DNA from: Rosa chinensis
Taxonomy: Eukaryota; Streptophyta; Magnoliopsida; Rosales; Rosaceae
DNA length: 64,000 nucleotides
Reading direction: 5' to 3'
Assembly: GCF_002994745.2 (NCBI RefSeq)
Contig: NC_037094.1
Span: forward strand, 20,375,001 to 20,439,000
Part shown: piece after piece, positions 1-10,684 of the stretch
How the letters are laid out: every line of letters begins with the position of its first letter
How positions within the stretch are numbered: the first letter of the stretch is position 1
Program-made: the position numbers and the translations under genes
Notes under the pieces: generated by a model
Database searches by the model: none
What the model saw: the letters and a program-made list of their open reading frames with translations, nothing else
Told to the model about the DNA's origin: nothing

Positions 1-1155
1 CCAGTTGAAGAAGTTTGTCATTTGTTTTCTTTCTACCTTGTTCGAGTCATCAAACTGGTCGGAACCAAAGCCGGAAACGCTCGATTTAAGGCCACCGGTG
101 CCAAGGGCGGTGAGGTATAGTGCCATGTAAAGAACCATTAGCTGCTTGCCGCTTGCAGGACTGCAATGTGTGTCGGATCCGGCGGTGCATTTGGGTGGTC
201 GAAGGCTAGGGACTACGGTGGAGATTGTCAATATTGTTACACCCTATTAACCAAAACAAAAAGTTTAGAAAAAGTCGCTTTTTTTTTTCTTTTTTCCTTT
301 TTAAATTTCAAAAGGAAAGTAAGAATGATTTTTTATTTTTCAGGAAAAACATAAAAAACATAAAATATTTCTGAAGTAATGTTTTCTTGTCAGATATATT
401 ACATTTTACATTGTCAAATCTCATCACAACCATACTTCATACAGGATTCTACGAATTGAAATAGGTGGTTCCGATCGATTCATTACGTAAATACCATGTC
501 TGTCAAGTCAACGTTTCCGATATACTATTGAGCAAATTCAATCATTTGAGTTATTATTGGATGAGGCTACTCTTTGAAGGAAGAGTTATTATTGGATAGG
601 AGTGGTAGGTTGGAAGTTTGCTTACAGTTGCTTGAACCGTGGCAAAGATGGCAATGGTAAGGTACCTATCAAACCAGGAAGGAAACCATCAATCATTTGA
701 GCAAATTCAAAGCAAACACAAGTGAGATAACACCAAATAATTAATTACAACACGTAAACCAAACACTATTACCTTCCAAGAAACGTGTCGGCGACAAAGC
801 CGCCGAGCAAGCAGAGCATAAAAGAAGTACCGAGAAAGTTGGTGACAGTATTTGCAGAGGTAGCATTGCCCAGGTGCATGGTACCGGTCAGATAAGTCAC
901 CAAGTTCACCGCAATTCCCAGCGTCGTTAACCTCTCACATGCTTCTCCACCTGTGAACCAAATAGAGAAACCAACCCCGATCAAATACTTAGGCTAAGTA
1001 ACTAAGTATTAGAGCATCGAACTCAAAGCTAATTGCATACCCAGAATCATGGAGGCAGAAGTCCAGCCGCCGGTGGTGGACCGGTCGGCGGGCTGGCCCT
1101 GGTAGTCCCAGGCATCTGGGAGGGTTTTCCCTTCGGTTTCCGGGACTGTAGTCAT
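1..1155 (-). CDS. NPF6.3: NRT1.1/NPF6.3-type nitrate transporter, 5' part (exons 1-4)
   Basis: Proton-coupled transporter of the NPF (NRT1/PTR) family, acting at the plasma membrane in nitrate uptake and sensing. Exons read on the minus strand: 1155-1041, 950-773, 665-626 (only 40 nt) and 243-1, which runs off the window. All introns are GT-AG, and the joined frame is open for 192 residues of a protein that is usually about 590 long. It begins MTTVPETEGK and contains EACERLTTLG (the ExxER proton-coupling motif, E41/E44/R45), GTMHLGNATSANTVTNFLGT, and LGRYLTIAIF, which places a Thr at residue 101. That is the position phosphorylated in Arabidopsis NRT1.1, and the numbering matches without gaps. 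The visible part ends at NFFNW. The start codon follows a plausible leader and TATA box. NPF6.4 is the main alternative; only the missing C-terminal half could decide. No break is visible. Confidence 0.9.
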
Positions 1156-1270
1156 AGCCTGTATAGAACTCAAGCTAAGCTGTTTTTAACTTGCTTGCTG
1201 CAGCAGCTTCTGGTCAAAATGTTTTTTGTCACTTGTGGACAATGGCAAAATCGATGCAGCCCCTGTGGCC

Positions 1271-1278
1271 TTTTTATA
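1271..1278 (-). promoter_or_regulatory. TATA box of the NPF gene
   Basis: On the minus strand this reads TATAAAAA, about 120 bases upstream of the NPF start codon at 1155. That spacing would place transcription start near 1245 and give a leader of about 90 bases. It is the only good TATA match between the start codon and 1400. Assignment is by position and motif only. Confidence 0.5.
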
Positions 1279-2089
1279 GTGGGAACTCATAGCACACGCT
1301 TTGCTTGCATTGATAGAAATGGAATGGGATTATCCCTAAGTAAATATTTTTTCTGTTTTGGATGATGTGGGATTATATTTAAATATAAAACATTGGATTA
1401 TGTATGTGTTATGTTATATTATGTATCATTGATACATACAGAATTTTTTTGATGAACCGATCACACCTGTAAGGCCCTAGCTAGCTTGATGTGATCTCAC
1501 ACATGTAGGACAAGATGATCATTCCATAGAATTGTAATCCAATGGTTGATGCGCGTGCTACTAAAGGGGTCCAAGTACATATAGTTATAGTGGTATAAGC
1601 GGTATGTTGTATTTGAGTATATACTTTAGTGAATAAATACAGAGATGACGGACGTGTCAAGTCGAATATTATTCACCACAGTGGAATTTGAGTATGATAT
1701 ATACCTTTGCAAAACAACATAACAAGCCTAACTGTATTAGTTAGATTAAGGGGATACTGATGTATGTAATTGCTAAAGATTCTCTTGAAAATTGAGGAGA
1801 TCGAAATGTAATTAATCTGTAAGAACACTAAAGCAACATGGGATGAGTAGGCATACCTTGTGAAATTGATAGATCCGTAAGAATACTAGCTTTTTTGTTC
1901 TTATATATGTCAAGCTTAAGAATATTGTGCAAAAAACGACACAATTTTCTTCGTAAAATAATTTTTTAAAGACATTTCATTAAATATATTGTTGTCAAAG
2001 ATGCATATATAATTAATTGTAATGGATAAGAGTGGAGGGAACATGTGCTTTCTTAATGCCTATTGGAGTTATGTTGTTCGGAACCAGAA
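1279..2089. other. AT-rich spacer, upstream region of NPF gene
   Basis: No open frame resembles a protein and no terminal repeats were found. The stretch is AT-rich and should contain most of the NPF promoter. I see no further motif I can assign. Confidence 0.5.
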
Positions 2090-3150
2090 AGGTACTTAGT
2101 ACTTGTTTTTTTTTTTTTTTTTTTGACAATAATCATATAGATTTCATTAATATAAAGGTAAGGCCAGAATAACCATTACATATCATTCCGCTACCATGTA
2201 CAGATAGATAAGAAGTTGTAGTGAAGAAATACTACGGTGATACATAGGATATGACCATTCATTTGACATATCATGCTCACTTATTCAAAGCGAGCCTATT
2301 CAACTATGATCAAGACGCATAGTAATAGGCTAATAATAGAAAAACTAACTAAAGAATGGGTATAGAAACCCACCAGTTACCCTGGACCCAAGAAACCCAC
2401 GTCCAGTAAACATCTTCAGTGCCCTAAGCCTGCCCAAGAGATTGGCTTGGAATTGAGCCCAGAAAAGGCCCAATTGTCCACCAGACCATCTGGATCCAAA
2501 CAATCCCAACCCAAAGACGAGTAGGGTTTCAAAACTAGATAGTATGGTGTAGTGGGCCTCGATTGATATGGCCACCCATCTCCAGGCACTGCGAAGTCGT
2601 CTTAGTCAGACAGCCGACAACCACCAGAAACACCAGCAGAGTAGGAATCCGGTGTTCAACCCATTAGAGTCGCCCTTTGCTACCACCGTTAGTAGTCACA
2701 TGGTAGTCATGGTTGCGCCGTCATCAGCTTCAAAGATTCCGGTCTTAGCCATGTCGACGCATCAATCCCATCCCTGCACGACACAACTAGCAGCATAGTG
2801 ACAACCCCAATTGCGTCATTGCATATTGGTACACAGATCTAGTCGCCGTCATAGTAGTCTCTGATTCTAGCCAAGCAAACTCCGGTGACCCAAAATCCGC
2901 ACCTTTTAGACCTGGTTCGGGACACCAGCTTTGCATGCCTTGGCGCAAACTAAGATCCGGCCGCCGCTAAGATTCGGGAAGGAACTCCTAACGCCAGCCA
3001 CGACCAGAGAAGCTGAGATGGAGAGGAACCAGCCTAAGAGGGCGGTCAACCATTGATGAAATCGAAACACTATTGAGAGGGAGGGGACATGAGATTGAGT
3101 GGCCGAAGCCGCTGTGTTCGGTGCCGCTCGGGAGCAGCGCGCGCTATGAG

Positions 3151-3269
3151 TGTTGAGATTATACATCCCACATGGGAAAAATAGGACCTTGCCTATAGGT
3201 TTATGAGGGTTTGGGACACTCCATCCATTGTCAATTGGTTTTGGATGTGAACCCTAGATTACTTTATCA
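3151..3269 (+). repeat. 5' LTR of TRIM
   Basis: 119-bp direct repeat, TG...CA, upstream copy of the TRIM. Confidence 0.88.
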
Positions 3270-3382
3270 TGGTATCAGAGCAAGGTTATCCCACATGTGC
3301 ATGCCTAACGGCCACACGGGCTCCACGTCACCCAATGTTGTCCACGTGTATGGCTTGAAAATTTGCCAGACGTGTGGAGGCG

Positions 3383-3497
3383 TGTTGAGATTATACATCC
3401 CATATGAGAAAAATGGGACATTGCCTATAGGTTTATAAGAGTTTGGGCCACTCCATTGTCAATTGGTTTTGGATGTGAACTCCAGATTACTTTATCA
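3383..3497 (+). repeat. 3' LTR of TRIM
   Basis: 115-bp direct repeat, TG...CA. The preceding GTGTGGAGGCG (3372-3382) is a weak polypurine tract. Confidence 0.88.
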
Positions 3498-3561
3498 ATG
3501 AGCGCAAGAGAGAGATTAGGGTTTGCCATCAATTTATTTTTTCTTTAGGTAATTAGTAATT

Positions 3562-4989
3562 TTGTTGACTTTTTTAGCTATTAAGTCTCTAGTGATTTTT
3601 TTTTCCTAGTATTCATAACAAAAATTAAGTTGTTTTGTTTCTTACCTATGTTCCTTATTTGGAATTATCGAGATAGCCATGGAATTTTATTTAGTCAATA
3701 GCAAATGAGATTTAGACATTTATCTAAACCTTATACCTCGTTCATATTATATCGTAGAGCCAAAACACAAAACTTATCTAGTCATGAGGTATTGGCTCTA
3801 AAATACCATGCATTATAAAGTCGTCATCCTATATATGAATTATAAATCTAGTATTCAAATACCGTCATATAAAAAGAAAATAGACAAATTGAAGTTTAAT
3901 AATTTACATGCTAAAGTAAACAATTGAAATAGAAGATGGAATCCTTCTTTCTTGCATCATCGTATGGAAAAACTATTTTGTGTATTGGTCTCTCTTGGAT
4001 TCATTATGTGGCAATGACTAGAGGAGTATCTAACAAAAGTTAGTTTGATACGTGGCCTGTATTAAGAGATGAGAATTAATGACTAATATTTTAAGGTATG
4101 AAACTGCTTAAGCGTGAGTTTAGAAACTTCATTTTCAGGTTTAAGACGAAAAATGAGAGTTAAACATTTAGCCGTAAGTTTTGGATATAGCCACAAAAAT
4201 CTTTTAACTACATCTCAAGTTAACAGTAGAAATGTTCTATAATTCCACAAAAGGATGCCATTTCTGCTCCGAATGCTTGTATCGGTCGGCTGATTGAGAG
4301 CTTAGAGTCTTCCACTGCCACATATTCCAAATTTCCAATAGTCATGGGACTGCTGACAATGTATGGTTATAGTTGTTTGAGCCCAAAAGTAGTCACTTGA
4401 ACATGTATGTGGTCGGGTTTGTATTCATCATAATTTCATATCAATAAAATTAAAATGCATATATGATTTGAGAGAAGTGGAATTGAAGTTTTGGAATATT
4501 GGAAATGGAGGATGATGCCCGGCAGATTTGGGGCACCAAGCAAGACGGCAGCTGTTATCCAAATCAAAGAATGGAACCCCTCTCCAGCTACCAACCTTCA
4601 ATCAATGTATTGACATAAATGGAACACGAATGTAAATACGCTTTTATTTACATCAATTATTGAGCTTCTATATGGTCAGTCACACTTTCTTATTTGTATT
4701 CAATTATAGGATTCATAAATCTAAATATTCTTCCTTTTAAAAAGGAAGTGTTTATATTTTTGTTACTTGTCTTGAGACGAGAAGAACATGCATCAAACCC
4801 AGCACTCCACCACATTTGAGCTAAACGCCATTCAATCCCTTATTGTTACTTTCTCCTCACTGACTATGATCAAGAGATCAATAAGAAATAATTACAAGTC
4901 ATATGAACCAACAACATTAATTCAGACCACCATGTGTACATGTCCGGAACCATGTTATAATTTCCCTAATTACATAGAGTAGTAATTTT
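3562..4989. other. AT-rich spacer
   Basis: No gene, terminal repeat or RNA motif recognised. Open frames here are short and without resemblance to proteins. Confidence 0.5.
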
Positions 4990-5427
4990 AGGCGTTTGGT
5001 TCATAGAAGAGAAATCAATTCCATGGTCTTTCCCATGGGGATGGGAAATTAAAATTCTTGTCAAGTTTTCTTTCCAGTGTTTGGTAAAGTAGGGAAAACA
5101 ATCAAGAATTTTCTTCCTGTGTTTGGTTGGTGCAGGAAAGGAAAGAAAAAATATATCATTGTTCAAATAACACCATTGTACTTTAAAGTAACATCATGGG
5201 TGAAATTGACAATGACACATTTGAGTAGGGATGCTGCGGTTCTAAATTTTTTTAATAAATGCTAGGAAAAGAGAAGGGAAAATCAATCCCATGGGTTCTG
5301 AAAAGAACCATCTTTCCCCCTCTTTCCCCCTATGCCAGGAAAATAGTTCTCAAGTTTGTGCCTACCAAACAAAGAAAATGATCGATTTTCCTTTTCTGAT
5401 TTCTTAAATCTGTGAACCAAACATGAC
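4990..5427. mobile_element. possible MITE
   Basis: The ends form an imperfect inverted repeat: CGTTTGGTTCATAGA at 4993 and, read on the other strand from about 5425, TGTTTGGTTCACAGA (13 of 15 match). Inner segments are also loosely inverted, with CCATGG-containing stretches on each side. The size (about 440 bp), lack of coding capacity and the TTTGGTTC end motif suit a small non-autonomous DNA transposon. A clear target duplication was not found, so family and exact ends are uncertain. Confidence 0.4.
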
Positions 5428-5929
5428 TTTGAGTAAAACCCGTACTTTTAGAATACAAAATAATTTAATCAGTTGGCGAGACCCACTAATTCTGAATCTT
5501 TTGGGTTGTTATCCCTTTTGAATATTCCTTCACAAAAAATAAAGCCAAACTAAATGATACTCGTTTAATTAAATACATTTCTATGTCTAGAAAACATTTG
5601 TGCTAAAACCTAAATTGTTCATATTATTCCGGCATGTAGGGCGTTGTTAATGGAAACTCATTTTCTTCCTTGGAAGTCACTATTTTAACTATCATGTCTG
5701 GTAATTAGCTAGGGCTAAAACAATATTCTATATTGTGAAGCTAACTTGTTAACCCCAGCATTCTCAAATTCTCTATATATATGATCAGTCCGTCAGTTTT
5801 AATTCATATATGGTTTCTTAAGCTAACGATTTATATCTCAAATCTGCTCAAAGTACTAATTACATCAACATATAATTGAATCCGATGAAATGTCTTGGAT
5901 TTCGATGGAATTAGACTAAAAACTAATCT

Positions 5930-6049
5930 GACGAAGTGGTGTTAGCTTAGTGGTTAGAGCACCCATTATCTATGCACGAATGTATGAGTTCAAGTCATCA
6001 TGAAGGTAGGAGTGAAACCCTTTAATCCTCTTAAAAAAAAAAAAAAAAG
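5930..6049 (+). mobile_element. tRNA-derived SINE
   Basis: A 120-bp element. Its head is tRNA-like, with an A-box-like TAGCTTAGTGG (5943-5953) and a B-box-like GAGTTCAAGTC (5986-5996) at normal pol III spacing. It ends in an A-tail at about 6033-6048. A perfect 16-bp target duplication GACTAAAAACTAATCT lies on both sides (5914-5929 and 6050-6065). No tRNA cloverleaf is complete, so this is a SINE and not a tRNA gene. Confidence 0.9.
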
Positions 6050-6065
6050 GACTAAAAACTAATCT

Positions 6066-6595
6066 CTTTTTTTGGTTGACCTATACAATTGAGTTGTGCT
6101 CAACTATAATAATGATGTAGAATAATGAACAGATACATATATATTGTCCCAGATAAGATCTCAAAATTCTTGGTATCCTTTCATGTTCTCCAATAGCCAA
6201 TCGACCAGACAAGATATGACAAGAGGCTGAATTATAGAGGTTTAGTATGCTGGATTGAAAGTTATACATGCACTGATTGGCTATTAATTACAATACCTAA
6301 CACTCAATCATTCATAACAAAAATACAATACCCGTCAAATTTCTATACAAGTACACTAAATGAAATTGAACACTAACTAATATACATGATCATTTTATTT
6401 GCTAAATGACATTGAATTTATGGAATATATCTGATGAGTTTGAAGTCTTTTTGTTTGTAAATCCAAGAAGTTTTTGGTCTCAAAAAATAAAATGTAGATA
6501 AGCATTAAGAGTACAACAAAGAGGTCGACAGGAGAACAAAAAACACAAATTATAATAATTTAGTAAATTCTGTTTTATTTTTTTGGTTACAAGTA
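6066..6595. other. AT-rich spacer
   Basis: Nothing recognised on either strand. Confidence 0.5.
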
Positions 6596-6603
6596 AACTC
6601 TGC

Positions 6604-7675
6604 TAGGGCTGGCAAATTCTCCCGAACCAAACCGTACCAACCGCATCCGAGCCGAACCAAGTGAATTGGTAGCCGAAAACTCGGTAACCGAAGTCTTGGT
6701 ACGGTACAACCGTACCGACTCCACATACACGGTACGGTAGTGGTATTGATTTTCATATATACATGGTATACCGTACCGTACCGAACTTATATATAATACT
6801 CATATTTTTTTAATATTTTATTCTTCTCTTCTTTCTGACGCACCTTCACTCTTCTCTTTCTTCTTTCTTCTTTCTTCTTTCTTCTTTCTTTTGCCATCTC
6901 TTTCTGTCTCTTCTTGTCTCCTTCTTTTTATTTTTTTATTCTTCTCTCTTCTCTCTCTTCTTTTTTATTCTTCTCTCTTGTCTTTCTTCTTTCTTCTTCT
7001 TCTTTCTTCTTTCTTTCCCCCGTCTCTTCTGTCTCTCTTCTTCTTCTTGAAAAATTCTCTCTTCTCTTTCTTCTTTTTATTCTTCTCTCTTCTCTATCTT
7101 CTTTCTTCTTACTTCTTCTTCTTTCTTTCCTCGTCTCTTCTGTCTCTCTTCTTCTTCTTGAAAAATAGCAACTTGTAAAGTGCTTCTCCCTGGTCTCTTC
7201 CCAGAATCTGAATCAAACTCGGCCATGGATCTCTCTTTTACTTCAAGTTTCTTTTCTTGCTTTTGTTGATTTTATTTACTGGGAAGAAAAATCTGGTTTT
7301 GGGTGTAGTTGGTGTTGAATAAAGTCTAAAACTTTTGTTTGATTTTAGCAGAGGCTGCTTCTTCCTTCACCACAATCACTCTTCCATCACCGTGTGTGGT
7401 ATGGAGACTGGAGAGACTCATAACCATGTGGGTCCAAAAATTCTCAGGAGAAAACAGAAGAGAAGGGATCGGTGATGTATTGGTGACTACAAACCAATGT
7501 CAAACTCGGTTACAAACCCAACCGTACCGAACCGACCGATTAAATCGGTATACCGACTTCTCGGTATACCGGATTTTATGGCCGGTAGTGGTATAGTTTT
7601 TTGCATACCAGTATGAGTTGGTACGGTACATGGTATCGGCCCGTAAGCTTCGGTACCGAACCGAACCCAGCCCTA
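6604..7675. mobile_element. non-autonomous hAT-type element
   Basis: 1072 bp with perfect 9-bp terminal inverted repeats TAGGGCTGG / CCAGCCCTA and a perfect 8-bp target duplication AACTCTGC (6596-6603, 7676-7683). This is the hAT signature. Subterminal regions on both sides are crowded with CGGTACC/GGTACGG and CCGAACC motifs, likely transposase-binding repeats. No transposase is encoded. The long open frames at 6891-7178 are artefacts of a TTCTTC-rich tract. Confidence 0.88.
6940..7165 (+). repeat. pyrimidine-rich tandem duplication inside the hAT element
   Basis: Two CTT-rich copies with a period of 111 bp. The motif GTCTCTTCTGTCTCTC followed by CTTCTTCTTGAAAAA occurs at about 7022 and again at about 7133. 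Simple-sequence expansion with a larger-scale duplication on top. Confidence 0.75.
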
Positions 7676-7683
7676 AACTCTGC

Positions 7684-8006
7684 TTTATAGTTGCACGCAA
7701 TATAATTAAAGTTCTAAATAACAAAAAAGAAATTGCATGCCTAAAAGAAAGAGTGGACTTTCCCACGTGGCGGATAGCTATGAGTTGGCAGGACAAGACT
7801 TATGTAAAAATTTAGGGTCATCCCGTGTTTTTGTGTAATGGTGCATGTTTGGGCTTTTTAAACACTACAATAATGCTGGATGTAGAACCAAAACCTCGCA
7901 TGTTTGGAGAGGTCTAGCTAGCTATCTTTCATTTGTCAAACTAATAAGAGTATCAAATCATAAACAAGAGGAGAGAGTGTTTATATGCAAAGAGTATGGT
8001 CATCAT
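7684..8006. other. spacer between hAT element and copia A
   Basis: No gene or repeat recognised. Confidence 0.5.
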
Positions 8007-8011
8007 GTATT

Positions 8012-8290
8012 TGTTAGCGGAGATGAGAGACTAGAGAGAAAAGAGAGAAGCACATAAATTTCGAGAAGAAAAATGAGCTTGCTTACATTACAATGAGAAC
8101 GTACAGGTATTTATATCTAGAGCTGAGCTGCACAGATGAGTAACACGTGGAGACAGCTGTAGGTCACTAACTAATTAAGCATGAACTAACCCTAATTAGC
8201 AAGACTAATTAAGCACTAATTATAACATAAATGTAACAACTTTTTCAACAAATGAACCATGCTAGGCTAGGAACTATATTTTTGTTAACA
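8012..8290 (-). repeat. 3' LTR of copia A
   Basis: 279 bp, TGTTAG...TAACA. On the minus strand the RNase H frame ends in a TAA that lies inside the first bases of this LTR. Confidence 0.92.
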
Positions 8291-10683
8291 GCCCTCCTCA
8301 ACTTGATGCTTAGACATGAGCTTCAAGCTGGTGCAAAGATAGTTGTGTTGTGGTGAGCAGAGTCCTTTTGTGAATAAATCTGCAATTTGTTCCTTTGAGG
8401 CTACAAACTGAACCTTGATTATACCAGCCTTGACTTGAACCCGAGTAAACTGCACATCAACTTCTATGTGTTTCAACTTTGAGTGATAGACTGGATTGGT
8501 TGCTAGAGCAAGAGCTGAAATGTTGTCACAGTGGAGAGTTGGTATCTGAAGCAGATCAATGTGAAGATCCTTAAGTAGGTGGGTTAACCATAGTATTTCT
8601 GAAGTTGTATCAGCCATACTCCTGTATTCTGCTTCAGTGGAGGACCTAGAAACTGTGGATTGTTTCTTACTACACCAAGAAATAGGAGCACCATCAAGCA
8701 TGATTACAAATCATGTGGTGGACTTTCTATCATTTGGATCACCTGCCTAATCAACATCCCAATAAGCTTGAAGATCAATGGGTTTAGCACACTGAGTAGC
8801 CCTCCTGAAGCAGATGCCAACATCAAGAGTACCTTTGACATATCTAATTATTCTTTTTGCAGTAATGAGATGTTGCTCAGTAGGGTTGTGAAGAAACTGA
8901 CAAACAGAATAAATAATAAAAGCAATATCAGGTCGTGTAAAAGTGAGGTACTACAAGCAACCAAAAATGCTTCTGAAGTGTGGAATATCAGCAGAGTTCA
9001 ATGGTTTTCCAACATCTTTGATCAGTTTAACACCAGATTGACAAGGAGTAATTTGAGAATGACAATCATCAAGTCCAGCTTTATGAATCAGATCAGTAGC
9101 ATATTTATGCTGAGAGACAAAAAGTCCACCATGCTTAAGATAAGTAATTTCCAAGCCAAGGAAAAAGTGTAAATCACCAAGGTTCTTCATATCAAACTCA
9201 AGGTGCAAGGCATGTTTAATTTCTTCAAAAAGATCTAGTCTTAGAGTTACCTGTGATAATGATATCATCCACATAGAGCAACAAGTAGACCTTAGAGCAT
9301 CCTGTGATTTTAACAAAGAGACTTGGATCTGCATATGAAGTTTCAAAGCCAATTGAGGGTAAGAAATGAGTGAACCTCTCATTCCAGGCTCTTGCAGCTT
9401 GTTTAAGTCCATGCAATGACTTATTAAGCTTGCAAACATATGTGTAGGCAAATGTAGATCCTCAAATCCTCCTGGTTGGGACATGTAAACTTCTTCAGTT
9501 AATAACCCATGCAGGAAAACATTTTTCACATCCATCTGATGTAATTTCCAACCTGAATATGCAGCAAGAGCAAGGATTAATCTGACAGTTGTATGCCTCA
9601 CAACTGGTGAGAATGTTTCATCATAGTCCACTCCATATTCTTGACTGAACCCCCTTGTAACTAGTCTTGCTTTATGCCTTGTTGTAGTGACATATGCATG
9701 TCTCTTAATTTTAAATAGCCATTTGCAAGAAACTAAATTTTTGTCTGGAGGATGTGGAACCAAAGTCCATGTCTGTTGATTGATTAAAGCATCATATTCT
9801 TCTTGCATAGCTTGCTTCCATACAGGGATTTGTAAAGCAGTTTTATATGAACTAGGTTCTACGTACATCTGTAGGATTAATGTTAACAAGAGTCATAATA
9901 GACAAGAAGAACTTCTTTTTCACAATTCCTTTCTTACTTCTAGTAATCATTGGATGATCATTCTCTGTTGTAGTGAGACCAGTGGTGGGATGAAGCAGAT
10001 TAGCAGAAGAGCTTTCATGAGTTGGCCTGTTTGGTGAGCAATTTAATACAATGGAGATGAAGCCTTCTCCAGCAGAAGACTGAATAGTTAGAGCACCATT
10101 TTCCTCCTCAAAATGAATCTCAGTGTTTGTATCAGGCCCAAAAGCAGATATGAGTCAGAGACATTATTATAAGTAATGACAGGAATATTATCAATGAATT
10201 GACATAGCTGTGAGTCTTCTGTAGTATCATTGTTAGTAGCCACAGGAAGTAATGATGTAGACAAATTAGATGTAGAAATTTTCACCATCAGAGTTATTTG
10301 CATTATCTGATTCAGGATTAGGCAAACTATGAGAAGACTGAGAAGGAGAGTTAGCCTGACATGTGTTGTTGTAGTTGTTGCAGTACCTAGTGTGGTTGAC
10401 AAAGGAGTTGGCAAGGACTGAGTGTGTAACAGGTAAGTAGGTACTCCCATATATTGCATTTGACTTGCAGAGTTAGCATCATGCCTGCCACTTTCAGAGA
10501 GACTCTTCTTTGTAACTGAAGCATAAGGGAAACAACTCTCTTCAAAGAAGACATACCTGGAGATAATGTATCTTTTGATTGCAGGACTGTAACATATGTA
10601 TATCCTTTGTAGCCAGTAGCAAAACCCAAAAAGATACACCTCATTGTCTTAGGCTGAAGCTTGTTATGCTGAGCAGAGGACAA
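8285..10683 (-). pseudogene. copia A pol, 3' part: integrase C-terminus, reverse transcriptase, RNase H (broken)
   Basis: Reads downward from 10683. The integrase tail (KLQPKTMRCIFLGFATGYKG) comes first, then a low-similarity linker. The RT follows from about 9830, with KWLFKIKR, ETFSPVVRHTTVRLILALAA and LHQMDVKNVFLHG. Near 9416 the frame shifts to MHGLKQAARAWNERF, with an intact YVDD catalytic box at 9264-9275, and it shifts back near 9235 to HLEFDMKNLGDLHFFLGLEI. The RNase H part (8701-8285) has STEAEYRSMADTTSEILWL and IADLFTKG. Two in-frame stops precede it around 8725-8745, one replacing a Trp and one a Gly. At least two frameshifts plus these stops rule out a working product. Confidence 0.88.
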
Positions 10684-10684
10684 T

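Larger units (their letters stand above)
3151..3497 (+). mobile_element. TRIM (terminal-repeat retrotransposon in miniature)
   Basis: A 347-bp element with two LTRs of 119 and 115 bp. Both begin TGTTGAGATTATACATCCCA and end ATTACTTTATCA, and they differ at about nine positions plus a 4-base gap. The first LTR is followed at once by TGGTATCAGAGC (3270-3281), the primer-binding site complementary to initiator methionine tRNA. The internal part is only 113 bp and non-coding. A perfect 5-bp target duplication ATGAG flanks it (3146-3150 and 3498-3502). It is nested in the LINE. Being non-coding, it must have moved with proteins from another element. Confidence 0.9.
2105..3546 (-). mobile_element. 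LINE-type (non-LTR) insertion, internally deleted
   Basis: On the minus strand it starts near 3540 with an AAACCCTAATCTCTCTC leader, typical of plant L1 5' ends. It ends at 2107-2124 in a long A-tail preceded by ATGAAATCTATATG. It is flanked by a diverged 15-bp target duplication: AGGTACTTAGTACTT at 2090-2104 and AGGTAATTAGTAATT at 3547-3561 (13 of 15 match). Without the nested TRIM it is only about 1.1 kb and has no endonuclease or reverse-transcriptase motif. It therefore keeps both ends of a LINE but not the middle. Short open frames inside it do not resemble known proteins. Confidence 0.65.

Noticed and set aside
1033..1365. 110-codon plus-strand open frame
   Set aside because: Antisense shadow of NPF exon 1 and its promoter.
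3151..3497. Cassandra-type TRIM with an embedded 5S rRNA promoter
   Set aside because: The LTRs are too short and I see no 5S-like internal promoter.
5943..5996. tRNA gene
   Set aside because: A- and B-box motifs are present but there is no full cloverleaf, and the unit ends in an A-tail with a 16-bp target duplication, so it is a SINE.
6891..7178. Leu/Phe/Ser-rich open frames of 84-95 codons
   Set aside because: They come from a CTT/TTC simple repeat inside a hAT-type element and have no protein-like features.
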